This document shows, in pieces, positions 24,920 to 33,437 of a stretch of 44,014 bases of DNA. The position numbers and the translations under genes were made by a program. The notes below the pieces were generated by a model. It saw only the letters and a list, made by a program, of their open reading frames with translations. It was not told the origin of the DNA and did not search any database. This stretch comes from Ruminococcus sp. Its GTDB lineage: Bacteria > Bacillota > Clostridia > Oscillospirales > Ruminococcaceae. How positions within the stretch are numbered: the stretch's first letter is position 1; the number at the start of each line of letters is the position of its first letter. The DNA is taken from assembly GCA_017441505.1 (NCBI GenBank), contig JAFRXL010000011.1, positions 1 to 44,014 on the forward strand. Reading direction: 5' to 3'.

Positions 24920-25693
24920 ATGAAAGTAGAACTCCTTGCACACACTCCTGATCCGGAGAGAATAGTTGCAACTGCTGCTAAACTCTGCTACTCAAGCAGT
25001 GATATAGGCTCTCTCAGAGACGGTCTTACTGATGACAAGATAGAAAGCTTTATCGATATGCTTGCTTCGATAGGTCACGAAAGCGTTATGGAGCACGTTA
25101 CCTTTACATTCGGCATCGAGGGAATATCAAGAGCTTGCTCGCATCAGCTCGTAAGGCACAGAATAGCATCCTATTCCCAGAAAAGTCAGCGATATGTCAA
25201 CGAGGACGGCTTCGAGTTCATAACTCCTCCCGCTATAGCTGACATACCTGAGGCAAAAGAAGAATATGATCGTGTTATAGATATTATAACTGAAAGCTAT
25301 TCTAAAATTGCTGATATGCTCACTGAAAAACATAAAAAAGCTCTCATGGACGGGGGGGCGGACGAAAAAACTGCTGCCGGAAAAGCTCGCAAGCTTGCTA
25401 ATGAGGACGCAAGATTCCTTCTGCCCAATGCCTGCGAGACTAAGATAGTCGTTACTATGAATGTGAGGTCCCTTTTCAACTTTTTCAGACATAGATGCTG
25501 TAACCGTGCTCAATGGGAAATAAGAGATGTTGCAAACGAAATGCTCAGACTATGCCTGAAAACTGCACCGCATATTTTTGCTCATGCCGGTCCGTCATGT
25601 GTAGCTACAGGAAAATGTCCGGAAGGAAAAATGACCTGCGGTAAAATAAATGAAGTCAAGAATTACTTTGCTTCGCTCAAATCTGACAACTGA
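24920..25693 (+). CDS. thyX: Flavin-dependent thymidylate synthase
   Basis: It methylates dUMP to dTMP with methylene-tetrahydrofolate, FAD and NADPH, releasing tetrahydrofolate. The ThyX signature RHRIASYSQKSQRY starts at Arg79. The C-terminal part has FFRHRCCNRAQWEIRDVANE, which is the second conserved block with the dUMP-binding Arg. Its 257 residues fit the family. First gene of a six-gene operon. A tract of seven G at 25352-25358 lies in the middle of the gene. Confidence 0.96.
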   Translation: MKVELLAHTPDPERIVATAAKLCYSSSDIGSLRDGLTDDKIESFIDMLASIGHESVMEHVTFTFGIEGISRACSHQLVRHRIASYSQKSQRYVNEDGFEFITPPAIADIPEAKEEYDRVIDIITESYSKIADMLTEKHKKALMDGGADEKTAAGKARKLANEDARFLLPNACETKIVVTMNVRSLFNFFRHRCCNRAQWEIRDVANEMLRLCLKTAPHIFAHAGPSCVATGKCPEGKMTCGKINEVKNYFASLKSDN

Positions 25694-25710
25694 CCCCTTG
25701 GAGGAAACTG

Positions 25711-26601
25711 ATGCTCGAATTCAGAGATATTGCTATTACTGACAAAAATAAAATATGTACCGCTTTGAAAAAGTCCGATTTTATGGGATGTGAATACAGC
25801 TTCGCAAACAATATGGCGTGGAAGCGTCTTGCGGATTCTCAAATTTGCTTCTATAAAGATTTTTACATATGCGGTGCATTTAACACCGACGATAACGCTC
25901 CGCATTTCATACTCCCTGCCGGAAGCGGTGATTATAGTGATGTTATCGGTGAACTGAAAAAATTTTCCAATTCTCTGAACAAGCCCCTTGTGCTGACCGG
26001 TGTTACCGAGAATTCATTGAAAATGCTCGGCGAGCTTTTTCCGGACGCTTTCACTGCCGAATATGACCGGGACAGCTCCGATTATATCTATGACTCGCAG
26101 AAATTCATCGACCTTAAAGGTAAAAATTATCACGGTAAACGTAATCATCTTACAAGATTTATGGAGCTTTCACCGGAATTCTCTACAGTCACAGACAATG
26201 ATATTGATGACTGCATAACATTTTGTACCAAAGAGTATAATGACCGCTCAGAAAATGCCGATCATTCTTTTATAGCTGAACAGTACGCTATAAATACTTA
26301 TTTCAGCTATTTTCATGAACTCGGTCTGAAAGCCGGACTTATCAGGATCGACGGCAATATCGCAGCTGTGTCCATAGGTGAACAGCTGAATTCCGACACA
26401 TTCTGTGTCCACATAGAAAAAGCAGATACACATTATAATGGTATCTATACCGGTATCGCAAACTTATTTGCTAAAAATAATGCAGCCGGTTTTAAATACA
26501 TCAACCGTGAGGAAGACCTCGGTTTAGAGGGACTTAGAAAATCCAAGCTCTCCTATCATCCGGAGTTTCTCCTCAATAAATATATCGTTACTTTTAAATG
26601 A
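25711..26601 (+). CDS. DUF2156-family protein
   Basis: A 296-residue cytoplasmic protein of the GNAT-related DUF2156 family, the domain seen in the soluble part of phosphatidylglycerol lysyltransferases. Recognisable parts are CEYSFANNMAWK near the N-terminus, FIDLKGKNYHGKRNHLTRF, the strand GLIRIDGNIAAVSIGE, and KYINREEDLGLEGLRKSKLSYHP cut by the typical conserved Asn-Arg-Glu. Acyl or aminoacyl transfer is the family's likely chemistry, but the substrate is unknown. It has no membrane segments. Second gene of the thyX operon. Confidence 0.8.
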   Translation: MLEFRDIAITDKNKICTALKKSDFMGCEYSFANNMAWKRLADSQICFYKDFYICGAFNTDDNAPHFILPAGSGDYSDVIGELKKFSNSLNKPLVLTGVTENSLKMLGELFPDAFTAEYDRDSSDYIYDSQKFIDLKGKNYHGKRNHLTRFMELSPEFSTVTDNDIDDCITFCTKEYNDRSENADHSFIAEQYAINTYFSYFHELGLKAGLIRIDGNIAAVSIGEQLNSDTFCVHIEKADTHYNGIYTGIANLFAKNNAAGFKYINREEDLGLEGLRKSKLSYHPEFLLNKYIVTFK

Positions 26602-26614
26602 AAGGAACATTACT

Positions 26615-27157
26615 ATGATATACGCATTTCTTGCTAACGGATTTGAAGAAACCGAGGCTATCGCTCCGATAGACCTCCTCAGAAGAAGCGGAAAAACTGT
26701 CGTGACTGTCGGAGTTGGCGACAACATTATCACCGGCTCTCACGGTATCCCTGTTGTGACCGATACTATCGCTCAGGAAGCTCCGCTTACAGATGAACTT
26801 GAAATGATAATACTTCCGGGAGGTATGCCGGGTACACTCAACCTCGAAAAATCAGATTATGTTCAGGCTGCTATCGACTACTGTGTTGCCAATAACAAGT
26901 ACATCGGAGCTATCTGTGCTGCTCCGTCAATACTTGGTCACAAGGGACTCCTCAATGGAAAAAAAGCTGTCTGCTACGAGGGATTTGAAACTCAGCTTGA
27001 AGGTGCTGAAATAGGCGATACTTCCGTGGCTGAGGACGGCATCTTCATCACCGCAAGAGGTGCAGGAGTTGCTGTTGATTTCGGTCTTAAACTTGTTGAA
27101 AAGGCTGTATCAAAGGCAGAAAGTGACAGACAAAGACGTGCTATTCTCTGTGACTGA
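26615..27157 (+). CDS. DJ-1/PfpI family protein
   Basis: A 180-residue single-domain protein. It starts IYAFLANGFEETEAIAPID, with the conserved Glu near residue 11, continues EMIILPGGMPGT and has the nucleophile elbow GAICAAPSILG with Cys101. Members act in protein or nucleotide deglycation, stress response or as chaperones; sequence cannot tell which. Third gene of the thyX operon, with a stop one base before the start of the next gene. Confidence 0.93.
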   Translation: MIYAFLANGFEETEAIAPIDLLRRSGKTVVTVGVGDNIITGSHGIPVVTDTIAQEAPLTDELEMIILPGGMPGTLNLEKSDYVQAAIDYCVANNKYIGAICAAPSILGHKGLLNGKKAVCYEGFETQLEGAEIGDTSVAEDGIFITARGAGVAVDFGLKLVEKAVSKAESDRQRRAILCD

Positions 27158-27158
27158 T

Positions 27159-27722
27159 ATGAAAGATAAGAAAGAGTTCAGAAAGCATTTCAGTATTCTG
27201 CGGGAAAACTCCAAAAGCCCGTCAAAGGACAAGCTTATATACGAAAGAATGATGACTTGCAGCGATGTAAAATCAGCTGATGTGATACTCATGTATGCTT
27301 CATTCGGTTCTGAGGCCGATACATGGACCGCCGCTAAAGAAATGCTCGGGCAGGGGAGGACTCTGGCTTTTCCAAAATGCCTTAAAGACGGTATCATGAC
27401 TTTTCATATAGTAACCGAGATCGCTCAGCTTACAGCAGGCAAATACGGTATCATGGAGCCTGACGAAAGTCTGCCGGAGCCGGTATGTACTGACAAGACT
27501 GTCTGCATAGTCCCGGGACTTGCTTTCACTATGACCGGCAGCAGACTCGGCTACGGTGGAGGGTTCTACGACCGCTTCCTTGAAAAACATCAGGAACTGC
27601 ATACCATCGCCCTTAGCTATGAAGCTCTGATAACATCTGAACTGCCGGTACAGGAACACGACCTCTGTGTCGATTCAATTATTACAGAAGAAAGGATGAT
27701 AATTTGTAATGAAAAGCAATGA
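27159..27722 (+). CDS. 5-formyltetrahydrofolate cyclo-ligase
   Basis: It converts 5-formyl-THF to 5,10-methenyl-THF with ATP. The 187-residue protein has ILMYASFGSEADT, a Lys-rich N-terminus, GKYGIMEPDE, and the family hallmark VPGLAFTMTGSRLGYGGGFYDRF. The start at 27159 is one base after the DJ-1 stop; reading further upstream would run through that gene, and an in-frame GTG at 27150 is a weaker choice. Together with ThyX it gives the operon a folate theme. Its last 14 bases overlap mltG. Confidence 0.93.
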   Translation: MKDKKEFRKHFSILRENSKSPSKDKLIYERMMTCSDVKSADVILMYASFGSEADTWTAAKEMLGQGRTLAFPKCLKDGIMTFHIVTEIAQLTAGKYGIMEPDESLPEPVCTDKTVCIVPGLAFTMTGSRLGYGGGFYDRFLEKHQELHTIALSYEALITSELPVQEHDLCVDSIITEERMIICNEKQ

Positions 27723-29133
27723 CGATCTTATAAACAATATACTCAACGAACTGGACAATAACGCTTCTTCCGGCAAGGATGAAACTGAATATGTCCCATT
27801 TGATGAAACTCCGGGTGATGATCCGACAGAGTACGCTCCCCGTGAAGAGGATGCTCAGTTTGCTCAGGAAGAACCTGATATGTCCTATGATGACTATATT
27901 CAGGAACAGCCTCAGGAGCAGTATGAGCCACAGTACGAAGCTCCGCAGCAGCAGTATTATAACGATCAGGAAATGTATGACGAACCTGAAAGAGCTGTGC
28001 CTGCCAAAAAGAAAAAGAAGAACAGAAAAAAGAAAAGAAGCAGAGTTCCGGGAGTTCTTATACTCACCACGCTCATCTTTGGTGTATCGATAATCCTTTC
28101 AATGGTAATTATCGGATTTGGCAAGGATATGCTCGGAATCGGAAAAAGCGATTCAACAAAGCGTGTTGTTATCAAAGAAGGTGCAACCACTGAGGAGATC
28201 GCATACCAGCTTAAAGATGAAGGTATTATAAAGTCCCCTAAATTCTTCATGCTGTTTTCAAGGATGAGAAAATCCGATTCTCTTTATATTGCGGGCGAAC
28301 ACTTTATCCGTCCGAATATGGCTTATGAAACTATTATCCAGAACCTCACGACCGATGAGATCCAGAATAAGGAAACTATCGAGATCACCTTCCCAGAGGG
28401 TATCACGCTCTTTGAAGCTGCTGATATACTCGATAAAAATGGCATCTGCAAAAGAGATGACTTTATCTTCAATTTCAACGCCGGCGGATTCAACTTCCCG
28501 TTCGAGGACAGACTTCCGACTAATCCAAAACTGAAATTCAACAGAATGGAAGGCTATCTGTTCCCTGATACCTATTTCTTCTATCAGGAAATGGAGCCGG
28601 AAAAGGTCTGCCAGAAGATATACAGCAACTTCAATCAGAAGATGACAGAAGACCGCTATAAGAAAATGGAAGAGCTTGACCTCAGCCTCGACCAGCTTAT
28701 AACATTTGCTTCTATTGTACAGAAAGAAGCTGGTAACGTCGACGAAATGCCTACTATAGCTTCTGTATTCTGGAATCGTCTGAGAAATAAGGACGAATAT
28801 CCGAAACTTGAGTCCAATCCAACTCAGAACTACGCTAATAACGTTATCAAGAAAAATATGGAAGTTCTCGATAAGACTATGCTTGATGCTTACGATACCT
28901 ATTCAGGTACAGGACTTCCTCCAGGAGCTATCTGTAGTCCGGGTATGGAAGCTATCGATGCGGTGCTTGCTAACTTCCCGACAAACTACTACTTCTTCTA
29001 CGCAAACGTTTATACTAAGCATACTCGTTTTGCTGAAACTTATGAACAACATCTCCAGAACGAAGAGATAATACATCAGGAAGAAGCAGAATATGAAGCT
29101 GCTCAACAGGAGGCTGCTAATAATGGACAATAA
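27709..29133 (+). CDS. mltG: Endolytic murein transglycosylase MltG
   Basis: A membrane-bound enzyme that cuts nascent glycan strands and so sets their length. Residues 1-105 are cytoplasmic, rich in Gln, Glu, Tyr and Pro and ending in a Lys/Arg-rich block. A membrane helix follows at about 112-136. The YceG domain then has FPEGITLFEAADIL, EGYLFPDTYFF, SIVQKEAGNVDEMP with catalytic Glu340, LESNPTQNYA and SGTGLPPGAICSPG. Its 474 residues are longer than most because of the acidic cytoplasmic arm, common in this group. It overlaps both neighbouring genes. Confidence 0.95.
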   Translation: MKSNDDLINNILNELDNNASSGKDETEYVPFDETPGDDPTEYAPREEDAQFAQEEPDMSYDDYIQEQPQEQYEPQYEAPQQQYYNDQEMYDEPERAVPAKKKKKNRKKKRSRVPGVLILTTLIFGVSIILSMVIIGFGKDMLGIGKSDSTKRVVIKEGATTEEIAYQLKDEGIIKSPKFFMLFSRMRKSDSLYIAGEHFIRPNMAYETIIQNLTTDEIQNKETIEITFPEGITLFEAADILDKNGICKRDDFIFNFNAGGFNFPFEDRLPTNPKLKFNRMEGYLFPDTYFFYQEMEPEKVCQKIYSNFNQKMTEDRYKKMEELDLSLDQLITFASIVQKEAGNVDEMPTIASVFWNRLRNKDEYPKLESNPTQNYANNVIKKNMEVLDKTMLDAYDTYSGTGLPPGAICSPGMEAIDAVLANFPTNYYFFYANVYTKHTRFAETYEQHLQNEEIIHQEEAEYEAAQQEAANNGQ

Positions 29134-30346
29134 ACTTGAAGTACTCGCTCCTGCCGGCGATGAGGAAAGACTCGGTGCTGCACTGAATTTCGGTGCAGAT
29201 GCCGTATACCTCGGCAGACAGCAATTCGGTATGAGAGCATCACCGATGAATTTCGATTTTGAACAGCTCGTTAAAGCTGTTGAATCTGCTCACTCAAAGG
29301 GAATAAAGGTGTATCTTACCTGCAATACGCTTCCAAGAAATAACGAGATACCTTTCTTTGAAAAGTATGTAAAGGAAGCTGTTGAAGCTAAAGTTGACGC
29401 CCTTATTGTTGCAGATATAGGACTGCTCATGCTCATAAAAAAATACGCTCCGGATATGGAGATACATATCTCAACTCAGACCGGTATAGTCAACTACGTA
29501 ACTGCTCGTGAGCTCTACAACATGGGGGCAAAGCGTGTCGTACTCGCAAGGGAGCTTTCGCTGGATGAAATTGCAGAAATACGTGCAAAAACAAGTCCGG
29601 ATATGGATATTGAGACGTTCGTACACGGTGCGATGTGTGTATCATTTTCCGGCAGATGTCTGCTTTCACAGTATCTTGTGAACCGTGATGCTAACAGAGG
29701 CGAGTGTGCCCAGCCTTGCAGGTGGGGTTATCATCTTGTTGAGGAAAAGCGTCCGGGACAGTATTTCCCGATATTCGAGGACGAAAAAGGTACCTACATC
29801 CTCAACGCAAAGGATATGTGCATGATAGAACATATCGACAAGCTTGCAGAAGCCGGTGTAACAAGCCTGAAAATAGAGGGCAGAGCTAAGTCGGCTTACT
29901 ATGTTGCCGTTGTCACAAACGCCTACAGAATGGCTGTGGACGAATACTACAAAGACCCGTACAATTTCAAGCTTCCGGACTGGATTAGAGATGAAGTATA
30001 CAAAGTAAGTCACAGAAAGTACTGCAACGGATTCTTCTTCGGTACTCCGGAGGAATCGCAGTACTACGAAAACAGTGGTTATATCAGAAATTACGATGTT
30101 GTTGCTATTGTGGAAGAATGCAGTAACGGCACTGTCTTCTGCACACAGAGAAACAAGTTCTTTGCCGGAGACACCGTTGAACTTCTCGCACCGTCTTTAA
30201 AGCCTGTTGAGTTGGTACTCGACAAGCTTTACGATGAAAAGGGAGAAGAGATAGAGACAGCAAATCACGCAATGATGAAGTTTTCTTTCAAGTCTGATCT
30301 GATATTCCCTAAGGGCACAGTTATCCGAAAGCAGACCGATCAATAA
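29123..30346 (+). CDS. U32 family peptidase
   Basis: A 407-residue protein beginning LEVLAPAGDEERLGAALNFG, the usual start of U32 proteins. The U32 signature is visible as ETFVHGAMCVSFSGRCLLSQ, followed by the cysteine motif RGECAQPCRW. The family contains collagenase-like proteases and enzymes that hydroxylate tRNA or rRNA bases (TrhP/RlhA), and the cysteine layout is compatible with the latter. The start at 29123 follows AGGAGG at 29108-29113 and lies 11 bases inside mltG. Last gene of the thyX operon. Confidence 0.92.
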   Translation: MDNKLEVLAPAGDEERLGAALNFGADAVYLGRQQFGMRASPMNFDFEQLVKAVESAHSKGIKVYLTCNTLPRNNEIPFFEKYVKEAVEAKVDALIVADIGLLMLIKKYAPDMEIHISTQTGIVNYVTARELYNMGAKRVVLARELSLDEIAEIRAKTSPDMDIETFVHGAMCVSFSGRCLLSQYLVNRDANRGECAQPCRWGYHLVEEKRPGQYFPIFEDEKGTYILNAKDMCMIEHIDKLAEAGVTSLKIEGRAKSAYYVAVVTNAYRMAVDEYYKDPYNFKLPDWIRDEVYKVSHRKYCNGFFFGTPEESQYYENSGYIRNYDVVAIVEECSNGTVFCTQRNKFFAGDTVELLAPSLKPVELVLDKLYDEKGEEIETANHAMMKFSFKSDLIFPKGTVIRKQTDQ

Positions 30347-30349
30347 AAA

Positions 30350-30388
30350 AAGTCCTGAGAGAGTTTCGGCTCTTTCAGGACTTGCTTT
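30350..30388 (+). terminator. Terminator of the thyX operon
   Basis: AAGTCCTGAGAGAG (30350-30363) pairs with CTCTTTCAGGACTT (30370-30383) with one wobble, followed by GCTTTTT. Confidence 0.88.
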
Positions 30389-30437
30389 TTATTGTACTGT
30401 TTTGTATAAAAGAAAAAAGCACTCAGAATGAGTGCTT

Positions 30438-30511
30438 TGGAGGCGCCACCCAGATTTGAACTGGGGATCAGGGTGTTGCAGACCCACGCCTTACCACTTG
30501 GCTATAGCGCC
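30438..30511 (-). tRNA. tRNA-Cys (GCA)
   Basis: The minus strand folds as a cloverleaf of 74 bases with encoded CCA. The acceptor stem is GGCGCTA/TGGCGCC and the anticodon loop is CTGCAAC, giving GCA. Last gene of the four-tRNA cluster. Confidence 0.95.
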
Positions 30512-30516
30512 GTCAT

Positions 30517-30592
30517 TGGAGCGGATTACGAGGCTCGAACTCGCTACCTCCACCTTGGCAAGGTGGCGCTCTACCAGATGAGCTAAATCCGC
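30517..30592 (-). tRNA. tRNA-Gly (GCC)
   Basis: A 76-base cloverleaf on the minus strand with encoded CCA. The acceptor stem begins GCGGATT, the anticodon arm is CCACC-TTGCCAA-GGTGG with anticodon GCC, and the T-arm has GTTCGAGCC. Five bases separate it from tRNA-Cys. Confidence 0.95.
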
Positions 30593-30594
30593 AT

Positions 30595-30671
30595 TGGCGA
30601 CCCCGAACAGACTCGAACTGTCGACCTCCTGCGTGACAGGCAGGCGTTCTAACCAACTGAACTACGAGGCC
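30595..30671 (-). tRNA. tRNA-Asp (GTC)
   Basis: A 77-base cloverleaf on the minus strand with encoded CCA. The acceptor begins GGCCTCG, the anticodon arm is CCTGC-CTGTCAC-GCAGG with anticodon GTC. Only two bases separate it from tRNA-Gly. Confidence 0.95.
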
Positions 30672-30678
30672 AAGAAAT

Positions 30679-30754
30679 TGGTGGGGACTACAGGGCTCGA
30701 ACCTGTGACCCTCTGCTTGTAAGGCAGATGCTCTCCCAGCTGAGCTAAACCCCC
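30679..30754 (-). tRNA. tRNA-Val (TAC)
   Basis: A 76-base cloverleaf on the minus strand with encoded CCA. The acceptor is GGGGGTT/AGTCCCC, the anticodon loop is CTTACAA with anticodon TAC. First gene of the cluster, about 47 bases after the proximal promoter. Confidence 0.95.
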
Positions 30755-30800
30755 ACGTTATTTCTTAATGTCATCAATGCTCTTGCCTGACGACTTTAAT

Positions 30801-30829
30801 ATTATATCACATCTTTTTGAATTTGTCAA
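30801..30829 (-). promoter_or_regulatory. Proximal consensus promoter of the tRNA cluster
   Basis: On the minus strand a perfect TTGACA (30829-30824), 17-bp spacer and perfect TATAAT (30806-30801), with extended TGA. Confidence 0.9.
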
Positions 30830-30895
30830 GTACTTTTTTCAAGTTTTTTTAAAATTCTTTTTGGTGTGATAGTCGCTCCTTGAAGCGACTTAGAT

Positions 30896-30924
30896 ATTAT
30901 ATCACAGCTTAAACTGTTTGTCAA
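30896..30924 (-). promoter_or_regulatory. Distal consensus promoter of the tRNA cluster
   Basis: A second perfect TTGACA (30924-30919) and TATAAT (30901-30896) with 17-bp spacing and TGA extension, 95 bp upstream of the first. Between them, 30871-30890 is a hairpin AGTCGCT/AGCGACT just after the expected start. Confidence 0.88.
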
Positions 30925-30981
30925 CACCTTTTTTCAAATTTTATGATTTTTATTATCAAGATATTCCTTTTCCTTTAAAAG

Positions 30982-31010
30982 TTGAAAAAATATCGAGAAA
31001 ATGGTATAAT
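30982..31010 (+). promoter_or_regulatory. Promoter of the SpoU methyltransferase gene
   Basis: TTGAAA (30982-30987), 17-bp spacer, TATAAT (31005-31010), extended TGG. It points away from the tRNA promoters. The rest of 30755-31038 is AT-rich with no gene. Confidence 0.8.
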
Positions 31011-31038
31011 ATAGAAAAAGCTATCGAAAGGAAATATC

Positions 31039-31839
31039 ATGTCGGATATTATAAGAATAACCTCTGATTTATCGCATGAAATAGAGATTTTTTCGTTGAA
31101 AGAACCTCAGCTTCTTCATTATTATGAGCCGGAAAGGGGAATTTTTATCGCTGAAAGTCCGCTCGTAATAGGACGTGCACTTGATGCTGGATACCAGCCT
31201 TTATCATTGCTTGTTGACGAAAGCGAGCTAAAAGCTCCCGATTTGGACATTATATCACGCTGCGGAGATGTCCCTGTCTATACTGCCGAACCTGAACTGC
31301 TCACGCAGATGATCGGTATCAAACTCACCAGAGGTATTATGTGTGCAATGAGGAGAGGGGAGCTTCCGCTTGCTGAAACTATCTGCAAGGATGCGAGAAG
31401 GATCGCAGTACTTGAAAATGTGCTGAACCCTACAAATGTCGGTGCAATAATAAGGTCTGCCGCCGCACTCAATATTGATGCAGTCTTGCTGACAAATGGA
31501 TGCAGTGACCCACTTTACAGACGATCTGCAAGAGTGAGCATGGGGACTGTATTTCAGATCCCCTGGACTTATGTCGGCGACGATTATATATCTGTTCTGC
31601 ATAAACTCGGTTTCAAGACTGCCGCTATGGCTCTGTGTGAGGACTCAGTCAGTATCGATGACAACAACCTTATGTCTGAACCAAAACTTGCAGTGATACT
31701 CGGTTCAGAGGGTTACGGACTATGCGAGGAAACTATAAAAAGCTCGGATTATACAGTAATGATACCAATGTCTCACGGAGTTGACTCGCTCAACGTAGCC
31801 GCCGCAAGTGCTGTCGCATTCTGGCAGTTGGGAAGATAA
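31039..31839 (+). CDS. TrmH/SpoU-family RNA 2'-O-methyltransferase
   Basis: A 266-residue SAM-dependent RNA methylase with the knot-fold motifs in order: motif 1 NPTNVGAIIRSAAAL, motif 2 VILGSEGYGL, motif 3 VDSLNVAAASAVAFW. The N-terminal 100 residues form a substrate-binding domain like that of the 23S rRNA methylases, including FIAESPLVIGRALDAG. The exact RNA target (rRNA or tRNA) cannot be told. A ribosome binding site AAAGGA precedes the start and the promoter is adjacent, so it is a single-gene unit. Confidence 0.93.
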   Translation: MSDIIRITSDLSHEIEIFSLKEPQLLHYYEPERGIFIAESPLVIGRALDAGYQPLSLLVDESELKAPDLDIISRCGDVPVYTAEPELLTQMIGIKLTRGIMCAMRRGELPLAETICKDARRIAVLENVLNPTNVGAIIRSAAALNIDAVLLTNGCSDPLYRRSARVSMGTVFQIPWTYVGDDYISVLHKLGFKTAAMALCEDSVSIDDNNLMSEPKLAVILGSEGYGLCEETIKSSDYTVMIPMSHGVDSLNVAAASAVAFWQLGR

Positions 31840-31863
31840 CAACAGCTTATTTCGCAAAATCAC

Positions 31864-31892
31864 TTTACTTTTTCTTCGTTTTGTGGTACAAT
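31864..31892 (+). promoter_or_regulatory. Promoter of the SGNH hydrolase gene
   Basis: TTTACT (31864-31869), 17-bp spacer, TACAAT (31887-31892), extended TGG. The boxes are less perfect than others here. Confidence 0.6.
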
Positions 31893-31927
31893 ATAATTTG
31901 CATTATGAATAAAGAAAGAGTGGATAT

Positions 31928-32983
31928 ATGAAAGACAAAATTTTGAGTATCATAAAAAGCCCTGTTTTAGCTGTAGTGCTTTTGATCTCAGGTCTGACTA
32001 TCGGACTGTTTGCGTATGCCGCAAAAAATACGAACGAGATACCGTCCGGCGATACCTCGTCTGTGCTGACAAAAGCTTCTGAAAATAAAAGACCGCTAAG
32101 CAGCGAGATGATATTCTCAGAGACAAGCAAAAAAGCTCACACAACATCGCTCGTGACTACCAAAAAAACTACCACCACCTCAACAACGACAGTCACGACA
32201 ACTATCGCAACTACAGCAGAAGTTACTACTGTTGTCACAGAGGCACCAACAGAAGCTCCCCAGCCTGAACCACAGCCGGAGCCTGAGCCGGATCCGGAGC
32301 CGCAGGATACAGCTCCGCAGCCAACTCCCGGACAGCCGCTCTCGCCTTATCTCCATGCAGGAGTATCCCCGAACAGTGCGTTCTATCAGGAAAGACTTGC
32401 TATCTTAGGCGACTCCATAGCGACCGGATATTCATTATACGGCTATATCCCAAGTGCTCACAGTATTGCAAGAGAATCAGTCGGACTTTGGAACATCCAT
32501 AACTATACATTCAATTTCGGATACGGCGATATGAACGTTTCAAATGCTGTCGCCTATATGCAGCCTCAGATAATAATGCTTTCAATAGGCATGAACGACC
32601 TCCCGAACCGCAATCCGGAATGGTTTGCCGGTCTGTACTCGGCATTTGTCAGCGAGGTTCTTGCTGCCGCTCCGAATACATATGTTATATGTGCTGGTAT
32701 CACTCCTGTTGCCGACTATGTTACATACAGCACCAATGAGAACATCCGCAGCTATAATGCTGCCATTGAAAATATGGTCAACAGTATGAATTCTCCTCAG
32801 GTGTATTACTTCGATGCCTACTCTGTACTTGCCGACAGCAATACACTCGCTTTAAGTCCGGCAAACTCCGGCGGTGACGGTATCCATATCGGCTCAGGAA
32901 GCTACAACAGCATCCTCACAGCCTTATTCAATTTCCTCGATACAACTCCGATAATGGAGAATTTAACAAATCAGGCTCAATAA
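31928..32983 (+). CDS. Secreted or membrane-anchored SGNH/GDSL hydrolase
   Basis: A 351-residue protein with an N-terminal hydrophobic segment at about 11-30 that may be a signal anchor. Residues about 65-105 are rich in Thr and Val and are followed by a Pro/Glu stretch, a wall-spanning linker. The catalytic domain has block I ILGDSIATGYS with Ser163, block III SIGMND, and block V DGIH with Asp317 and His320. Such enzymes de-acetylate or de-esterify polysaccharides or wall polymers. The polysaccharide-degrading setting suggests an esterase, but the substrate is unknown. Confidence 0.85.
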   Translation: MKDKILSIIKSPVLAVVLLISGLTIGLFAYAAKNTNEIPSGDTSSVLTKASENKRPLSSEMIFSETSKKAHTTSLVTTKKTTTTSTTTVTTTIATTAEVTTVVTEAPTEAPQPEPQPEPEPDPEPQDTAPQPTPGQPLSPYLHAGVSPNSAFYQERLAILGDSIATGYSLYGYIPSAHSIARESVGLWNIHNYTFNFGYGDMNVSNAVAYMQPQIIMLSIGMNDLPNRNPEWFAGLYSAFVSEVLAAAPNTYVICAGITPVADYVTYSTNENIRSYNAAIENMVNSMNSPQVYYFDAYSVLADSNTLALSPANSGGDGIHIGSGSYNSILTALFNFLDTTPIMENLTNQAQ

Positions 32984-32986
32984 ATA

Positions 32987-33021
32987 AAACCCGAAAGCAG
33001 CTTCAAATTGCTTTCGGGTTT
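32987..33021. terminator. Terminator of the SGNH gene, shared with the SdpI-family gene
   Basis: AAACCCGAAAGCA (32987-32999) pairs perfectly with TGCTTTCGGGTTT (33009-33021), then GTTTTTATT on the plus strand. On the minus strand it is only five bases after the stop at 33026 and has a weaker T tract. Confidence 0.85.
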
Positions 33022-33025
33022 GTTT

Positions 33026-33382
33026 TTATTTGAGGTCATCGCTGAATTTCCTTTTCAGCTGATATTCAGTCACAATTATTGAAGCTACGATAACTGCTAT
33101 TTGGAAAAGCAATATAGCTAATTGAAAAGCAGCTCCACTTGCATCACCGTTTGCTAAAAATACTGAAACAATTGTAAATACAAATGAAAATATCCCTATA
33201 ATGCTCCATGCCTTGCCGCATCTGTCATTAGCAAAATGCCATGCTTCTTCACTGGACATAGCTCTTTTTGTTCTGAATCCTATCGAGAAGTCTATCGCAG
33301 ACTTAGCATATTTTATCATGCAATAGCCTCCAAGGGAAACTCCGAGCGATACTATTATGTTAACTATCATCAATACATCCAT
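33026..33382 (-). CDS. SdpI-family membrane protein
   Basis: A 118-residue protein with three membrane helices (about 4-24, 66-86 and 91-113). The central motif IGFRTKRAMSSEEAWHFAN is the SdpI family signature. Bacillus SdpI gives immunity to the SdpC toxin and senses it; the short form here has only the conserved half. No toxin gene is visible nearby, so immunity is unproven. The start at 33382 is chosen because AGGAGA lies six bases upstream; the in-frame ATG at 33439 overlaps the promoter. Confidence 0.82.
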   Translation of the reverse strand: MDVLMIVNIIVSLGVSLGGYCMIKYAKSAIDFSIGFRTKRAMSSEEAWHFANDRCGKAWSIIGIFSFVFTIVSVFLANGDASGAAFQLAILLFQIAVIVASIIVTEYQLKRKFSDDLK

Positions 33383-33407
33383 AACTGATCTCCTGTTCTT
33401 TTTAAGA

Positions 33408-33436
33408 ATTATAACATGGAGCAATATATTTGTCAA
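33408..33436 (-). promoter_or_regulatory. Promoter of the SdpI-family gene
   Basis: On the minus strand a perfect TTGACA (33436-33431), 17-bp spacer and TATAAT (33413-33408), extended TGT. Confidence 0.85.
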
Positions 33437-33437
33437 C

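Noticed and set aside
25352-25358. Tract of seven G in thyX (and another at 12728-12734 in cbiP) as phase-variable switches
   Set aside because: Both genes are intact housekeeping genes and seven G is short for phase variation; kept only as a sequencing-error caution.
32130-32300. Thr- and Pro/Glu-rich DNA in the SGNH gene as a tandem-repeat locus
   Set aside because: Codons vary and no exact repeat unit of useful length is present; it is an ordinary linker.
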